A stretch of DNA of 64,000 bases from Paenibacillus rhizosphaerae (GTDB lineage: Bacteria > Bacillota > Bacilli > Paenibacillales > Paenibacillaceae), in NCBI RefSeq assembly GCF_014192015.1, contig NZ_JACHXJ010000002.1:372001-436000 (forward strand), written 5' to 3'. Positions 23,962-32,295 of this stretch are shown here, piece by piece. Below the pieces are notes generated by a model. It searched no databases. It saw nothing but the letters and a program-made list of their open reading frames with translations, and was not told the DNA's origin. Each line of letters starts with the position of its first letter. The first letter of the stretch is position 1. The position numbers and the translations under genes are program-made.

Positions 23962-24309
23962 TTAGGCTTCCAGAGCGGCTTTAAACTGCTGAAGCTTCTT
24001 GGTTGCAATCCCCATGATGGACGACGGAATCGGAGATTCGTATTCCAGCCCGTGAGGGAAGGTCGCCTTGCCCATGTACACGGCTTCAATCTGCAGCACG
24101 GTGCTTGGCTTCTCCAGCTTGCCTTCCACCGCACGGGTGTTGATCCGGACAAAATACTCCGAATTGGTGTTTTTATCTTCAATCTTATAGTCATATGTAG
24201 CGCGGTAGTATTCCCACTGCCAGCGGACAAAGCCTACTTTCTCGGCTACTTCGTCCATAAACGCCAAGTCGGCTTTGATGCCGTCCAGTCCCGTATTTTC
24301 AAAAATCAT
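23962..24309 (-). CDS. YugN-like family protein
   Basis: A 115-residue soluble protein of the YugN-like family, function unknown. The fold-typical pieces are GFVRWQWEYYRATYDYKIED and the end SSIMGIATKKLQQFKAALE. The frame is open further upstream, but GAGGAGGA sits about ten bases before the ATG at 24309 and a family start at MIFENTG fits better. It ends 11 bases before ftsW on the same strand, so the two are probably one transcript. Confidence 0.85.
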   Translation of the reverse strand: MIFENTGLDGIKADLAFMDEVAEKVGFVRWQWEYYRATYDYKIEDKNTNSEYFVRINTRAVEGKLEKPSTVLQIEAVYMGKATFPHGLEYESPIPSSIMGIATKKLQQFKAALEA

Positions 24310-24515
24310 GGTTACTAAATCCTCCTCTATTGGTTGCCTGTAAAGTTCTTTACTCATGATATTATGTTTTAAACACTTGTGCAAGCCTTGGCAACATTGG
24401 GGCGATACCCCATCCGAGGCGTTTCTGCTACAATAGAAAAAAGGGTTCACAACCGCGATGTGGGATGACATATCGGCAACTTAACATCCATTCTATGGCG
24501 AGAGGACGGATACAT

Positions 24516-25691
24516 ATGAAAGATGAGGCATTGCTGAGCAAGCTGCAGCCGCAAATGGTGGAGTGGAGGCGGTACCTGCACCGGCATCCGGAGCTGTCTT
24601 ACCACGAGGAGAAGACGTCGTCCTTCGTGGCGGACAGACTGCGGGAGCTGGGGATCGACGTCCGGACACGGTTCGGCGGCGGTTATGGGGTGGTCGGCGT
24701 ATTAAAAGGAAGCAAGCCGGGGAAAACGGTCGTTCTGCGGGCGGACATGGACGCGCTTCCGATCCAGGATGAAAAGTCGTGCGGCTATTCGTCGGAGGTT
24801 CCGGGCGTCATGCATGCATGCGGTCACGACGGGCATACGTCGATCCTGCTGGCGGTTGCGACATACTTCAGCGCCCGGAAGGCGGATTTGCCCGGAGAGA
24901 TCCGCTTCGTATTTCAGCCGGCGGAGGAGGTATGTCCGGGGGGAGCCAAGGGGATGATCGAGGCCGGCGTTCTGGATGGGGCCGACGCGGTGTACGGCGT
25001 GCACTTGTGGACGCCGTTCCCGGCAGGAACCGCGGCCAGCACGCCGGGACCGATGATGGCGGCGGCAGATGAGTTCTTTATCGATATCATCGGTAAAGGC
25101 GGCCACGGAGGCATGCCGCATGTGACGGTGGACAGCGTGGTGGCCGGATCGGCGCTGGTCATGCAGCTGCAGAGCATCGTCAGCCGTTCGGTGAATCCGC
25201 TTCGGCCGGCGGTCGTTACGATCGGAACGATCCAGGGCGGGAGCGCGCAGAACGTCATCGCCGAATCGTGCCGGATTACCGGGACCGTACGGACGTTTGA
25301 CGACGAGACGCGCCAATTTATCCGCGGACGGATCGAAGAAATAACCCGGCTTACGGCGCAGACTTACGGAGCCGAATCGAAAATTCAATATTTGATGGGT
25401 TACCCGCCGCTTGTGAATGATGAAGCGGAGACGGAGAGGTTTTTCCGCGAAGCGCCGAAGGTGTTCGGAGAATTCATGGTTCAGCGCTGCGAGAAAATTA
25501 TGCCTGCCGAGGACTTCGCTTACTATTTGAAGGAAATCCCCGGATGCTTTATGTTCGTGGGAGCAGGCAATGAAGAGCTGCAGGCCGTTTATCCGCATCA
25601 TCACCCAAGGTTTGACTTTGACGAATCGGCCATGCTGAGCGCTGCCAAGCTGCTGGTGACGATGACCCAATCCTATCAGGGCTGGGAATAA
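24516..25691 (+). CDS. M20 family amidohydrolase (N-acyl amino acid hydrolase type)
   Basis: A 391-residue zinc/manganese hydrolase of peptidase family M20D. Members remove acyl groups from N-acyl or N-acetyl amino acids or similar amides. Metal and catalytic motifs are LRADMDALPI, MHACGHDGHTSILL, FQPAEEVCPGGAKGMIE and near the end AEDFAYYL. The central dimerisation (lid) domain contains GKGGHGGMPH. The substrate cannot be predicted. The ATG at 24516 has AGAGGA nine bases ahead, and an ATG seven codons upstream has no ribosome site. A TACAAT at about 24430 may be its -10 box. Confidence 0.92.
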   Translation: MKDEALLSKLQPQMVEWRRYLHRHPELSYHEEKTSSFVADRLRELGIDVRTRFGGGYGVVGVLKGSKPGKTVVLRADMDALPIQDEKSCGYSSEVPGVMHACGHDGHTSILLAVATYFSARKADLPGEIRFVFQPAEEVCPGGAKGMIEAGVLDGADAVYGVHLWTPFPAGTAASTPGPMMAAADEFFIDIIGKGGHGGMPHVTVDSVVAGSALVMQLQSIVSRSVNPLRPAVVTIGTIQGGSAQNVIAESCRITGTVRTFDDETRQFIRGRIEEITRLTAQTYGAESKIQYLMGYPPLVNDEAETERFFREAPKVFGEFMVQRCEKIMPAEDFAYYLKEIPGCFMFVGAGNEELQAVYPHHHPRFDFDESAMLSAAKLLVTMTQSYQGWE

Positions 25692-25749
25692 GCAGACTCG
25701 GGCTGCCGAGTCTCCTTGTCTTACAGAGGGAGGGTTCCTAAGGGCACGA

Positions 25750-25875
25750 ATGTTTTGGCGGATGATGGGAAAACTTGAAATGGAAGAGGAAAAGTTCATT
25801 TCCGCTCTAGGAGATGAACTTTTTCATATGTTTGAAGGCTGGAAGAACCATTTGGTTAGAAAGAAGGGGATTTGA
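25750..25875 (+). CDS. 41-residue small ORF coupled to the XPB-type helicase gene
   Basis: ATG at 25750 opens 41 codons that end TGATG, so its stop overlaps the helicase start by one base. AAGGG lies five bases upstream. The product starts MFWRMMGKLEMEEEKF and ends GWKNHLVRKKGI; it is probably one amphipathic helix rich in Met, Glu and Lys. I know no homologue. It may be a small protein or only a leader whose translation brings ribosomes to the helicase start, where the ribosome site is close (four bases). Evidence is the ribosome site plus the exact overlap, so it stays a candidate. Confidence 0.5.
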   Translation: MFWRMMGKLEMEEEKFISALGDELFHMFEGWKNHLVRKKGI

Positions 25876-27635
25876 TGAGCGATACAAAAGCGTGCATCGT
25901 GCAGAGGGACCGGACCATCCTGCTGGAATGCGGACATCCGGGGTTTGAGGAAGCCCGGGGGAAGCTGGCCCATTTTGCAGAGCTGGTCAAGAGTCCTTCT
26001 GCGTTTCATACGTACCGGATCACCCCGCTATCGCTGTGGAATGCCGCTTCGCTTGGATGGACCGCGGAGGAAATCGTCGGCGCTCTGGCGTCGGTCTCCA
26101 GATGGGAGGTTCCTTCTGCGCTAATCCAGGACATTCGCAGCCTGGTGGGCAGATACGGGAAGCTCCGGATTGAGGCGGCGAAGGCCGAAGCCGGGAAGCT
26201 CCACCTGACGGCATCCGATCCGCATCTGCTGGATGAAGTGCTGGCGATACCCGCCGTTCAGGCCAGCGGGCTGCGGCGAGCCGCGCCGGACCAGGCAGAG
26301 CTTGATGCGGTCCGCCGTGGACGGATCAAGCAGGAGCTGACGCGGCTCGGCTATCCGGTCCTGGACTTGGCCGGATACCATGAGGGACAGCCGCTGCAGA
26401 TCGGCTGGAAAGCGCAGGGCGGCTCTTTTGCGCTGAGGGACTACCAGCAGGAGGCGGCCGACGCTTTCGAAGGGGTGGCCGGCAGCGGAGGCAGCGGGGT
26501 CCTCGTTCTTCCCTGCGGAGCCGGAAAAACGGTTATCGGTCTCGGCGTGCTGGAAAAGCAGCAGTGCGAATGCCTGATTCTGACGTCCAACGCGACCTCT
26601 GTCGGACAGTGGATCGCGGAGTTGACGGATAAGACGACGCTCGATCCTTCCCAGATCGGGGAGTATACGGGGCAGAAGAAGGAGGTGCGCCCGGTCACCG
26701 TGGCCACCTATCAAATTTTGACGCACCGCCGCTCCAAAGAGGACGAGTTTGAGCATATGCGTCTGTTTAACGAACGGAACTGGGGGCTCATCATTTACGA
26801 TGAGGTGCATCTGCTGCCGGCTCCGGTGTTCCGGGCGACGGCTGATATCCAGGCGACCCGCCGGCTGGGACTGACCGCTACGCTGGTACGGGAGGACGGC
26901 TGCGAACAGGATGTTTTTTCGCTGATCGGACCGAAGCGCTACGAGATGCCCTGGAAGGAGCTGGAGTCCATGGGCTGGATTGCGCGGGTCGAGTGCACGG
27001 AGGTCCGGGTGGCAATGGTGCCGGAGCTGCGTGAAGCATACGTCTACGCGGAGGGCAAGGAGAAGTTCCGCATCGCGGCCGAAAATCCCGGCAAGCTCGA
27101 GGTCGTCCGCAAGCTGCTCGCTAAGCATCCGGAAGAGAGCGTCCTCATTATCGGCCAGTATATCGATCAGCTGAAGCAGCTGTCCGAATCGCTGGGCGTT
27201 CCGCTGATTTCGGGCCGAATGGCGCACAAGGAACGCGGAAGGCTCTATGAGTCTTTCAAACGGGGAGAGACCCGAGTGCTGGCCGTATCCAAGGTAGCGA
27301 ACTTTGCCGTCGATCTGCCGGATGCTTCCGTGGCGATTGAAATATCAGGCAGCTTTGGCTCCAGGCAGGAGGAAGCCCAGCGCCTGGGACGGATTTTGCG
27401 TCCGAAAACCGGTAACAACCGGGCTTATTTTTACGCATTGGTGTCCCAAGATAGCAAAGAAGAGGACTTTGCCATCCGCCGTCAGCTCTTTCTGGTCGAA
27501 CAGGGTTACGAGTATTCCGTCCGATATGATTCGGATCCCGGACTGTTGAGTCATGGGTCCGGTCATGAGTGGACTTCCCATCCTGCAAAGGAACGTTCCA
27601 TTCCAGACATAAAGGAGGCTTCATCCCGAACATGA
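25875..27635 (+). CDS. XPB/Rad25-type DNA helicase
   Basis: A 586-residue superfamily 2 helicase of the XPB type. After a 190-residue N-terminal region come ALRDYQQEAADAF, the Walker A motif PCGAGKT near residue 214, TATYQIL-like motif Ib, DEVH at about 309, LGLTATLVREDG with the XPB-specific RED motif, and a C-terminal half ending in QEEAQRLGRILRPK (motif VI). Related bacterial XPB proteins, for example in mycobacteria, are 3'-5' DNA helicases thought to act in repair. Its stop overlaps the next gene (ATGA), and the two are a pair as in mycobacteria. The last 60 residues are non-conserved. Confidence 0.9.
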   Translation: MSDTKACIVQRDRTILLECGHPGFEEARGKLAHFAELVKSPSAFHTYRITPLSLWNAASLGWTAEEIVGALASVSRWEVPSALIQDIRSLVGRYGKLRIEAAKAEAGKLHLTASDPHLLDEVLAIPAVQASGLRRAAPDQAELDAVRRGRIKQELTRLGYPVLDLAGYHEGQPLQIGWKAQGGSFALRDYQQEAADAFEGVAGSGGSGVLVLPCGAGKTVIGLGVLEKQQCECLILTSNATSVGQWIAELTDKTTLDPSQIGEYTGQKKEVRPVTVATYQILTHRRSKEDEFEHMRLFNERNWGLIIYDEVHLLPAPVFRATADIQATRRLGLTATLVREDGCEQDVFSLIGPKRYEMPWKELESMGWIARVECTEVRVAMVPELREAYVYAEGKEKFRIAAENPGKLEVVRKLLAKHPEESVLIIGQYIDQLKQLSESLGVPLISGRMAHKERGRLYESFKRGETRVLAVSKVANFAVDLPDASVAIEISGSFGSRQEEAQRLGRILRPKTGNNRAYFYALVSQDSKEEDFAIRRQLFLVEQGYEYSVRYDSDPGLLSHGSGHEWTSHPAKERSIPDIKEASSRT

Positions 27636-29545
27636 GCACTGAATTGAACGATGACCGGCCGCAGGAGTCGGCTATGTGGTCCATCCTGCGTACGCTGGCT
27701 CCGGAGGATGCTGAGCTGCTCAAACGGCTGATCGTCCGTTTTGCCGGGCAGCCGTTCAGCGACGACGTCCGGACCACGGTGACAATCAACAGCCGAAGCG
27801 GCGCGGAGCTGGAGCTGTCCTTTATCCGCTTGAGAAGAGCCGGCCTTATCCAGGCGGTGAAAAAAGCTTGGGGAGAAAAGCTCTACTACGTTCCCTTCGA
27901 AAGCCTGGGTCTATTGTATCGGCAGTTCTTTACCCCCGAAGCGGAAGCTGTTCCTGATTTGAATGTGCATAGGATCAACGAAGCCAAGCCAGGCTTGGCC
28001 TTGGATCTGCTGCATGCGCTTGCGGCTGCGGCCGAGCACGGGCTCCCCTTAACGGCGAAAGGAACGGTTCATAAGAAAAATATCCAGAAACTTCTGGAAG
28101 CAGCCCACCTGAAAGATTCCGACCTTGAAGCGCTGCAGCTCCAATACGCGCATGCCGAAACCTATTCGCTTGCGGCTGCGGTGCTGCTCGATATGATGCT
28201 GTGCCTCGGCCTTGGCGTGAAAGAAAGCCAGGGGATCCTGCTGGAAGAGGAGCGGCTCGGCGAGTGGCTGGACTTGTCTGAACCGGAAATGAACGGGGTG
28301 CTGCTCCCGGCCGTATTGGACCGATACGGCACGAACAGCCCGGCCCTGCAGCATTTCCGTTACCTTCTTTGCCATCCTTTTTTCAAGCCAGGGATCTGGT
28401 ACGATATAACGAATATGCTGGATTGGATGGAGCGGGAAGTTTTGCTCACCCGGTCCGTTTCGGAAGCGGGCGCCCGGGCGTGGATGACGGCGATGGCGGG
28501 GTTTGGCTGGGGCGATACCGGTGAGGACGACAGGGGGCGCTGCTGTTTCCGGTGGACCGTGGATCCGGCTGCCATTCTGGCTTGGGGCGGCGAAGATCCA
28601 GAGGAGGAGGGAGATGGCCGCTTCTATGTTCAGCCGGATTTTGACGTCATCGTCCCACCGGATGTGCCGTACCGGATCCGATGGAAGCTGCTGGCCTGCT
28701 CGGAGCGGGTACAGAGTGAACGGATGTCTATATACCGTTTGACCCGCAGCAGCACGGCCCGGGCGGTGGAGAACGGCATGAGCGCGACCGAAATGACGCA
28801 GCTGCTGGACAACTACTCGAGCGGCGGCATCCCGGAGAACGTAAGGGTGGCCTTGGAGCAGTGGGGCAGGGAAATCGGCCGGACCCGCTTTGAAGAAGCT
28901 ATGCTGCTGTCGTGTTCGGCTGAAGAAGACGGCAATCGGATCGAAGCGCATCCAAAGCTGAAGGGTCATTTGCAGCGGATTGGTCCGAAGCATTTTCTCG
29001 TGAACCGTGACGCGGTATCGGAAGTGCGCAAAATTTTAGATTCGTCGGGACTCTCGCCCTTAAAGGCGATCGCTGAACCCGGCAGGACCGCTTCCGCATA
29101 TCCACTGATCCATGAACCCGCACCGGACCTGGCGGGGCATCGGGTCCATGCAGAAAAATTTCGTCAAACCGGGCTTTCCGCCGCGGGCGGTCTGGTATAC
29201 AGCGGCCGGAATATCCAGTATTTCGAGCCGGATTCCGACATTCCGAAACCGGAGTCCTTGTTTCCCGGCTACGGGCAGGTTCCGAAGATGTGGACCCAGG
29301 ATTTCCGGAATTATCACGGAACGACGGCCCAGCACATTATGGAACAGGCTTTGGAATGGCAGACCAAGGTGCTGATTTCCCGCGGAGGCTGCCGTTTGGA
29401 GTTCATCCCGCGGGCGATTCGGAGCCACCCTTGGGCGGTGGAAGGAACTCTCTTTGGTCCGGAACGGGACGGTTATGATGACGAAGCTCTGCTCTTGCCG
29501 GGGGATTGGGAGCAAATCCGGCTGATTGTGCCTTCTTTCACCTGA
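27632..29545 (+). CDS. Helicase-associated (Helicase_C_3 / XPB-Ssl2-like) protein
   Basis: A 637-residue protein encoded directly with the XPB-type helicase. The N-terminus looks winged-helix-like (AELELSFIRLRRAGLIQAVK), and the middle carries the XPB/Ssl2-like C-terminal domain signature, around RFYVQPDFDVIVPPDVP, then YRLTRSSTARAVENGMSATE. No helicase ATPase motifs are present. Families with this domain sit next to XPB in many Actinobacteria and Firmicutes and probably form a complex with it. The ATG at 27632 overlaps the upstream stop, and AAAGGAGG lies 13 bases before it. Role in repair is an inference. Confidence 0.85.
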   Translation: MSTELNDDRPQESAMWSILRTLAPEDAELLKRLIVRFAGQPFSDDVRTTVTINSRSGAELELSFIRLRRAGLIQAVKKAWGEKLYYVPFESLGLLYRQFFTPEAEAVPDLNVHRINEAKPGLALDLLHALAAAAEHGLPLTAKGTVHKKNIQKLLEAAHLKDSDLEALQLQYAHAETYSLAAAVLLDMMLCLGLGVKESQGILLEEERLGEWLDLSEPEMNGVLLPAVLDRYGTNSPALQHFRYLLCHPFFKPGIWYDITNMLDWMEREVLLTRSVSEAGARAWMTAMAGFGWGDTGEDDRGRCCFRWTVDPAAILAWGGEDPEEEGDGRFYVQPDFDVIVPPDVPYRIRWKLLACSERVQSERMSIYRLTRSSTARAVENGMSATEMTQLLDNYSSGGIPENVRVALEQWGREIGRTRFEEAMLLSCSAEEDGNRIEAHPKLKGHLQRIGPKHFLVNRDAVSEVRKILDSSGLSPLKAIAEPGRTASAYPLIHEPAPDLAGHRVHAEKFRQTGLSAAGGLVYSGRNIQYFEPDSDIPKPESLFPGYGQVPKMWTQDFRNYHGTTAQHIMEQALEWQTKVLISRGGCRLEFIPRAIRSHPWAVEGTLFGPERDGYDDEALLLPGDWEQIRLIVPSFT

Positions 29546-29659
29546 GGGCAGCAGCAGGAAGTGCGTTCAAACCTCTTCTTATGGGCCAAAGGTTATGATA
29601 TGATAAAAGAGTCTACTCCAGACGGAGGAGAACATTCTTATAGAATAGAGATGAAGTTC

Positions 29660-30097
29660 ATGAGCGTATCGGAGATCAACACGGTCGACATGGCAGCCGT
29701 GCTGATGAACGCCTATGAATTAGGCGATATGATCAATCAGTCGGTTGAGGTGTCCGATTATTTATATTGGAAGCAGCAGGTTGGCAGCAATCCGGAAGTA
29801 CAGGAGCTTGTCCGGCTTCTGGCGAAGAAGAAGGAGCTCTTCGAAGAGACCCAGCGTTTCGGCCACTTCCATCCGAATTACCACAGTGCCAAGGATGAGG
29901 TCAAGGCCATAGAGAAGCAGCTGGAGCAGTTCGAAGAAGTGAGACGGTTCAAGCTGGCCGAGCAGAATTTGGATGACATGCTGCACCAAATGTCCGAAAT
30001 GATCGCTTATTCCGTATCGGATACGATCAAGGTGCCGGGCAACGATTCGCATCTGAAAGGATGCGGCGGCGGGGGCAAATGCTCCTGCGGCGGGTAA
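29660..30097 (+). CDS. ylbF: YlbF family protein, Y-complex subunit (RNase Y regulator)
   Basis: A 145-residue helical protein matching YlbF/YmcA. In B. subtilis YlbF, YmcA and YaaT form an Fe-S-containing complex that steers RNase Y and affects competence, sporulation and biofilm. The helical core has ETQRFGHFHPNYHSAKDEV, and the C-terminus ends in the cysteine-rich CGGGGKCSCGG, matching the YlbF tail that helps bind an iron-sulfur cluster. Start choice is uncertain: ATG 29660 fits the family length, ATG 29651 is also in frame, and the strong GGAGGAG lies about 30 bases upstream. ylbG follows, as in Bacillus. Confidence 0.92.
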   Translation: MSVSEINTVDMAAVLMNAYELGDMINQSVEVSDYLYWKQQVGSNPEVQELVRLLAKKKELFEETQRFGHFHPNYHSAKDEVKAIEKQLEQFEEVRRFKLAEQNLDDMLHQMSEMIAYSVSDTIKVPGNDSHLKGCGGGGKCSCGG

Positions 30098-30133
30098 AAT
30101 ATAGAGAGCCAGTATAAGTGAGGTGGGAAAATC

Positions 30134-30397
30134 ATGTTTGCAGAACGGACGGGGTATATCATTTGGGTTAGCGATGTCAAGGCAGCGCGGAATTTGGAGA
30201 AGTACGGGACCGTTCACTATATATCTCGCCGGATGCACTATGTCGTCATGTACGTGAATGCGGACCGGGCCGAGGAAGTAGCCAAAAATATCCGGCGCCT
30301 TTCCTATGTGCGTAAAATTGAACGCTCCTACCGCAACGAGATCAAGACGGAATATTCGAGCGACGGACCGGATAAAACCAGATTTTATGGCTTGTAG
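30134..30397 (+). CDS. ylbG: YlbG family protein (UPF0298)
   Basis: An 87-residue protein of the YlbG/UPF0298 family, function unknown. The core is GYIIWVSDVKAARNLEKYG and MHYVVMYVNADRAEEV, an alpha-beta fold. A GAGGTGGG site precedes the ATG and only 36 bases separate it from ylbF, so the two form an operon as in B. subtilis. A terminator lies behind it. Confidence 0.92.
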   Translation: MFAERTGYIIWVSDVKAARNLEKYGTVHYISRRMHYVVMYVNADRAEEVAKNIRRLSYVRKIERSYRNEIKTEYSSDGPDKTRFYGL

Positions 30398-30456
30398 TAG
30401 GAGGTTCATCTGCCTGTCATAAGTTTCAATCCCACCTGGAAGGTTTCGTATTGTCA

Positions 30457-30489
30457 GGAAGCAGCCGGATTCGGCTGCTTCTTTTTTTT
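30457..30489 (+). terminator. ylbFG terminator
   Basis: Hairpin GAAGCAGCCG / CGGCTGCTTC followed by eight T. Confidence 0.92.
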
Positions 30490-30655
30490 AATCGTTGCTT
30501 ACGGATTGAGCCGCAAAGGCTTGTGAATCCAGCAAGGAAAATATCCGATTGGCGCAGATATGGCATGCCTAGATGCGCCGGTCCTCTTTTCCGTATATGA
30601 AAATATGCCGGAATACGTAGTTTGGAGCTTGTGAAGAACGTGGTAATGATGTAAT

Positions 30656-30693
30656 ATAATAGGCATAAATACATAGATACAAAGTCCTATGTA
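30656..30693 (+). promoter_or_regulatory. -10 box and leader inverted repeat before the orphan gene
   Basis: A perfect TATAAT at 30656 is followed by TACATAG (30670) and CTATGTA (30687), a perfect inverted repeat with a ten-base spacer just after the expected start site. It may be an operator or a 5' hairpin. No good -35 box is seen. The rest of 30490-30650 holds nothing I can name. Confidence 0.5.
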
Positions 30694-30710
30694 GTGGAGA
30701 GTGATAGTCC

Positions 30711-31148
30711 ATGCGCGACAAAGGAATGGAAAGATGGAGCACCTATGAACCTTTTTTTGTGACCTTAGGGGATAAGCGGGTAGCCGACATCGTCATTACC
30801 CATCATGCGAAGACAAGGTACAACGACCGGATTCATAGTGATATCCATAGTATAGATGATATAGCCGCATGGATGTGGGAGTGCCTGAAGCAGGGCCGGA
30901 TCGCTCCCTATTACCGGAATGAGAAGGACGTTTACCTGATTGACGAAGATCTTGTCGTCGTCGCGGAATTTGCGGAGATCGAAGGGGAAACCGACATCAG
31001 CGGAAATCCGCTGCACAAGATGATTATCGTGACGTTCCTGGGCAAGATGTCGGAGACGATCGAGCTGAGGGACCTGAAGTCATATTATTCCTGGCTGCGC
31101 CATTCGCGGAGAATGACGTTGATTAAAAATACTCGCAAGCGGAAATAA
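30711..31148 (+). CDS. Uncharacterised basic protein
   Basis: A 145-residue protein that I do not recognise. It contains ITHHAKTRYNDRIHSD near residue 29, an HAxxRxxxR pattern seen in small RelE-like or DUF4258-type proteins, then mixed sheet and helix (VYLIDEDLVVVAEFAEIEGE), and it ends in a strongly basic tail (KNTRKRK) that may bind nucleic acid. No antitoxin-like gene is next to it. It is a single-gene unit with a GGAGA site ten bases before the ATG and a terminator right behind. Real gene is likely; function unknown. Confidence 0.75.
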   Translation: MRDKGMERWSTYEPFFVTLGDKRVADIVITHHAKTRYNDRIHSDIHSIDDIAAWMWECLKQGRIAPYYRNEKDVYLIDEDLVVVAEFAEIEGETDISGNPLHKMIIVTFLGKMSETIELRDLKSYYSWLRHSRRMTLIKNTRKRK

Positions 31149-31165
31149 CCGCTTTTTGTAAGCGT

Positions 31166-31206
31166 GAGCATGGATTCCCCCCACGGGAAGCCATGCTCCT
31201 TTTTGT
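31166..31206 (+). terminator. Terminator of the orphan gene
   Basis: Arms GAGCATGGATTCCCC and GGGAAGCCATGCTC, then CTTTTTG. Confidence 0.88.
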
Positions 31207-31261
31207 TGATTCATGTGCCGGCTGCAGCAGACTTTACCCGCGGCTGAAACGTGAAACGGCG

Positions 31262-31291
31262 TTGGTGGTTCGCGGCCGAATCGGATACAAT
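31262..31291 (+). promoter_or_regulatory. Promoter of the LysR-type gene
   Basis: TTGGTG at 31262 and TACAAT at 31286, spacer 18, about 28 bases before the start. Confidence 0.55.
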
Positions 31292-31319
31292 ATAAGAACG
31301 ACGAGGGGGAGAGCATGTC

Positions 31320-32225
31320 ATGAATTTTCACCAGCTCCACATTTTTTATACCGTGGCGGAACGCGGGAGCTTCTCGGCGGCGGCGAGCGCCCTGCACATG
31401 ACCCAGCCGGCCGTTACGATGCAGATTCAGTCCCTGGAGGAATATTTCGGGACGCGCCTGCTGATCCGCTCCACCAAGAAGATCGAGCTGACCGAAGCGG
31501 GGATCACCCTTTTGCCGTATGCGGCAAAGAGCATCGCTCTGGTCAAGGAAACGGACAATGCGATGGCATCGCATACCCATATGCTGCAGGACCGGCTTCA
31601 GCTCGGCTCCAGCCTCACGATCGGCGAATACTTCCTGCCCAGGCTGCTCGGTCCGTTCGGGCAGCAGTATCCGCACATCAGCATTATGATGAAAGTGATG
31701 AACACCACGCAGATCATCGAAGAGATTACGAAGCATCAGCTGAATTTCGGCCTGATCGAGGCGACGATCCACCATCCGGATATGGTCATCGATCCCGTCA
31801 TGCAGGACGAGCTGAAGCTGATCGTGCCTATCGGCCATCCGCTGGCGGAGCGGGAATCGGTCGAGCTGGAGGAAGTGCTTGCCTATCCGTTCGTGCTGCG
31901 GGAAAAAGGGTCGGGCACGCGCCAGGTCATGGAAAGCGTGCTGATCCACAAGGGGATCGATCCACAAAGCCTGCAGACCTCGATGGAGCTCGGAAGCACG
32001 GGGGCGGTGAAATCCGCCGTCGAGGCCGGGTTCGGCATCACGATGCTGTCGCCGGCTTCGGTCAAGCATGAAACCGCACTGAACCTGGTTACCATCATTC
32101 CGATCCGGGACGCCGAGTTTAAGCGGCAGTTTTATGCCATTCATTTGAAATCCACCCTGCTTCCGCTGTCTGCCGTGACCTTTTTGAATTTTCTCAAACA
32201 GCAGCAGGAGCAGCAGGGGGAATAA
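31320..32225 (+). CDS. LysR family transcriptional regulator
   Basis: A 301-residue LysR-type regulator. The N-terminal winged helix-turn-helix reads LHIFYTVAERGSFSAAASAL then TQPAVTMQIQSLEE, and the C-terminal two-lobed effector domain follows from about residue 90. The type is near CysL/YwfK and CbbR-like proteins, but the target cannot be told. There is no divergent partner gene, which LysR proteins often control. The PHP gene follows 70 bases downstream on the same strand and could be cotranscribed. GGGGGA lies nine bases before the ATG. Confidence 0.92.
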   Translation: MNFHQLHIFYTVAERGSFSAAASALHMTQPAVTMQIQSLEEYFGTRLLIRSTKKIELTEAGITLLPYAAKSIALVKETDNAMASHTHMLQDRLQLGSSLTIGEYFLPRLLGPFGQQYPHISIMMKVMNTTQIIEEITKHQLNFGLIEATIHHPDMVIDPVMQDELKLIVPIGHPLAERESVELEEVLAYPFVLREKGSGTRQVMESVLIHKGIDPQSLQTSMELGSTGAVKSAVEAGFGITMLSPASVKHETALNLVTIIPIRDAEFKRQFYAIHLKSTLLPLSAVTFLNFLKQQQEQQGE

Positions 32226-32295
32226 GGCCCAACGGGCAGTTAATAAGAACACGCCGCAGAGCGAAAGACGCTGAATGAATAAAGGAGGAATGGAT

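Noticed and set aside
24702..25799. 365-codon minus-strand frame opposite the M20 amidohydrolase
   Set aside because: Arg/His-rich translation typical of an antisense shadow, no ribosome site.
26121..27227. 368-codon minus-strand frame opposite the XPB-type helicase
   Set aside because: Antisense shadow. All helicase motifs are on the plus strand.
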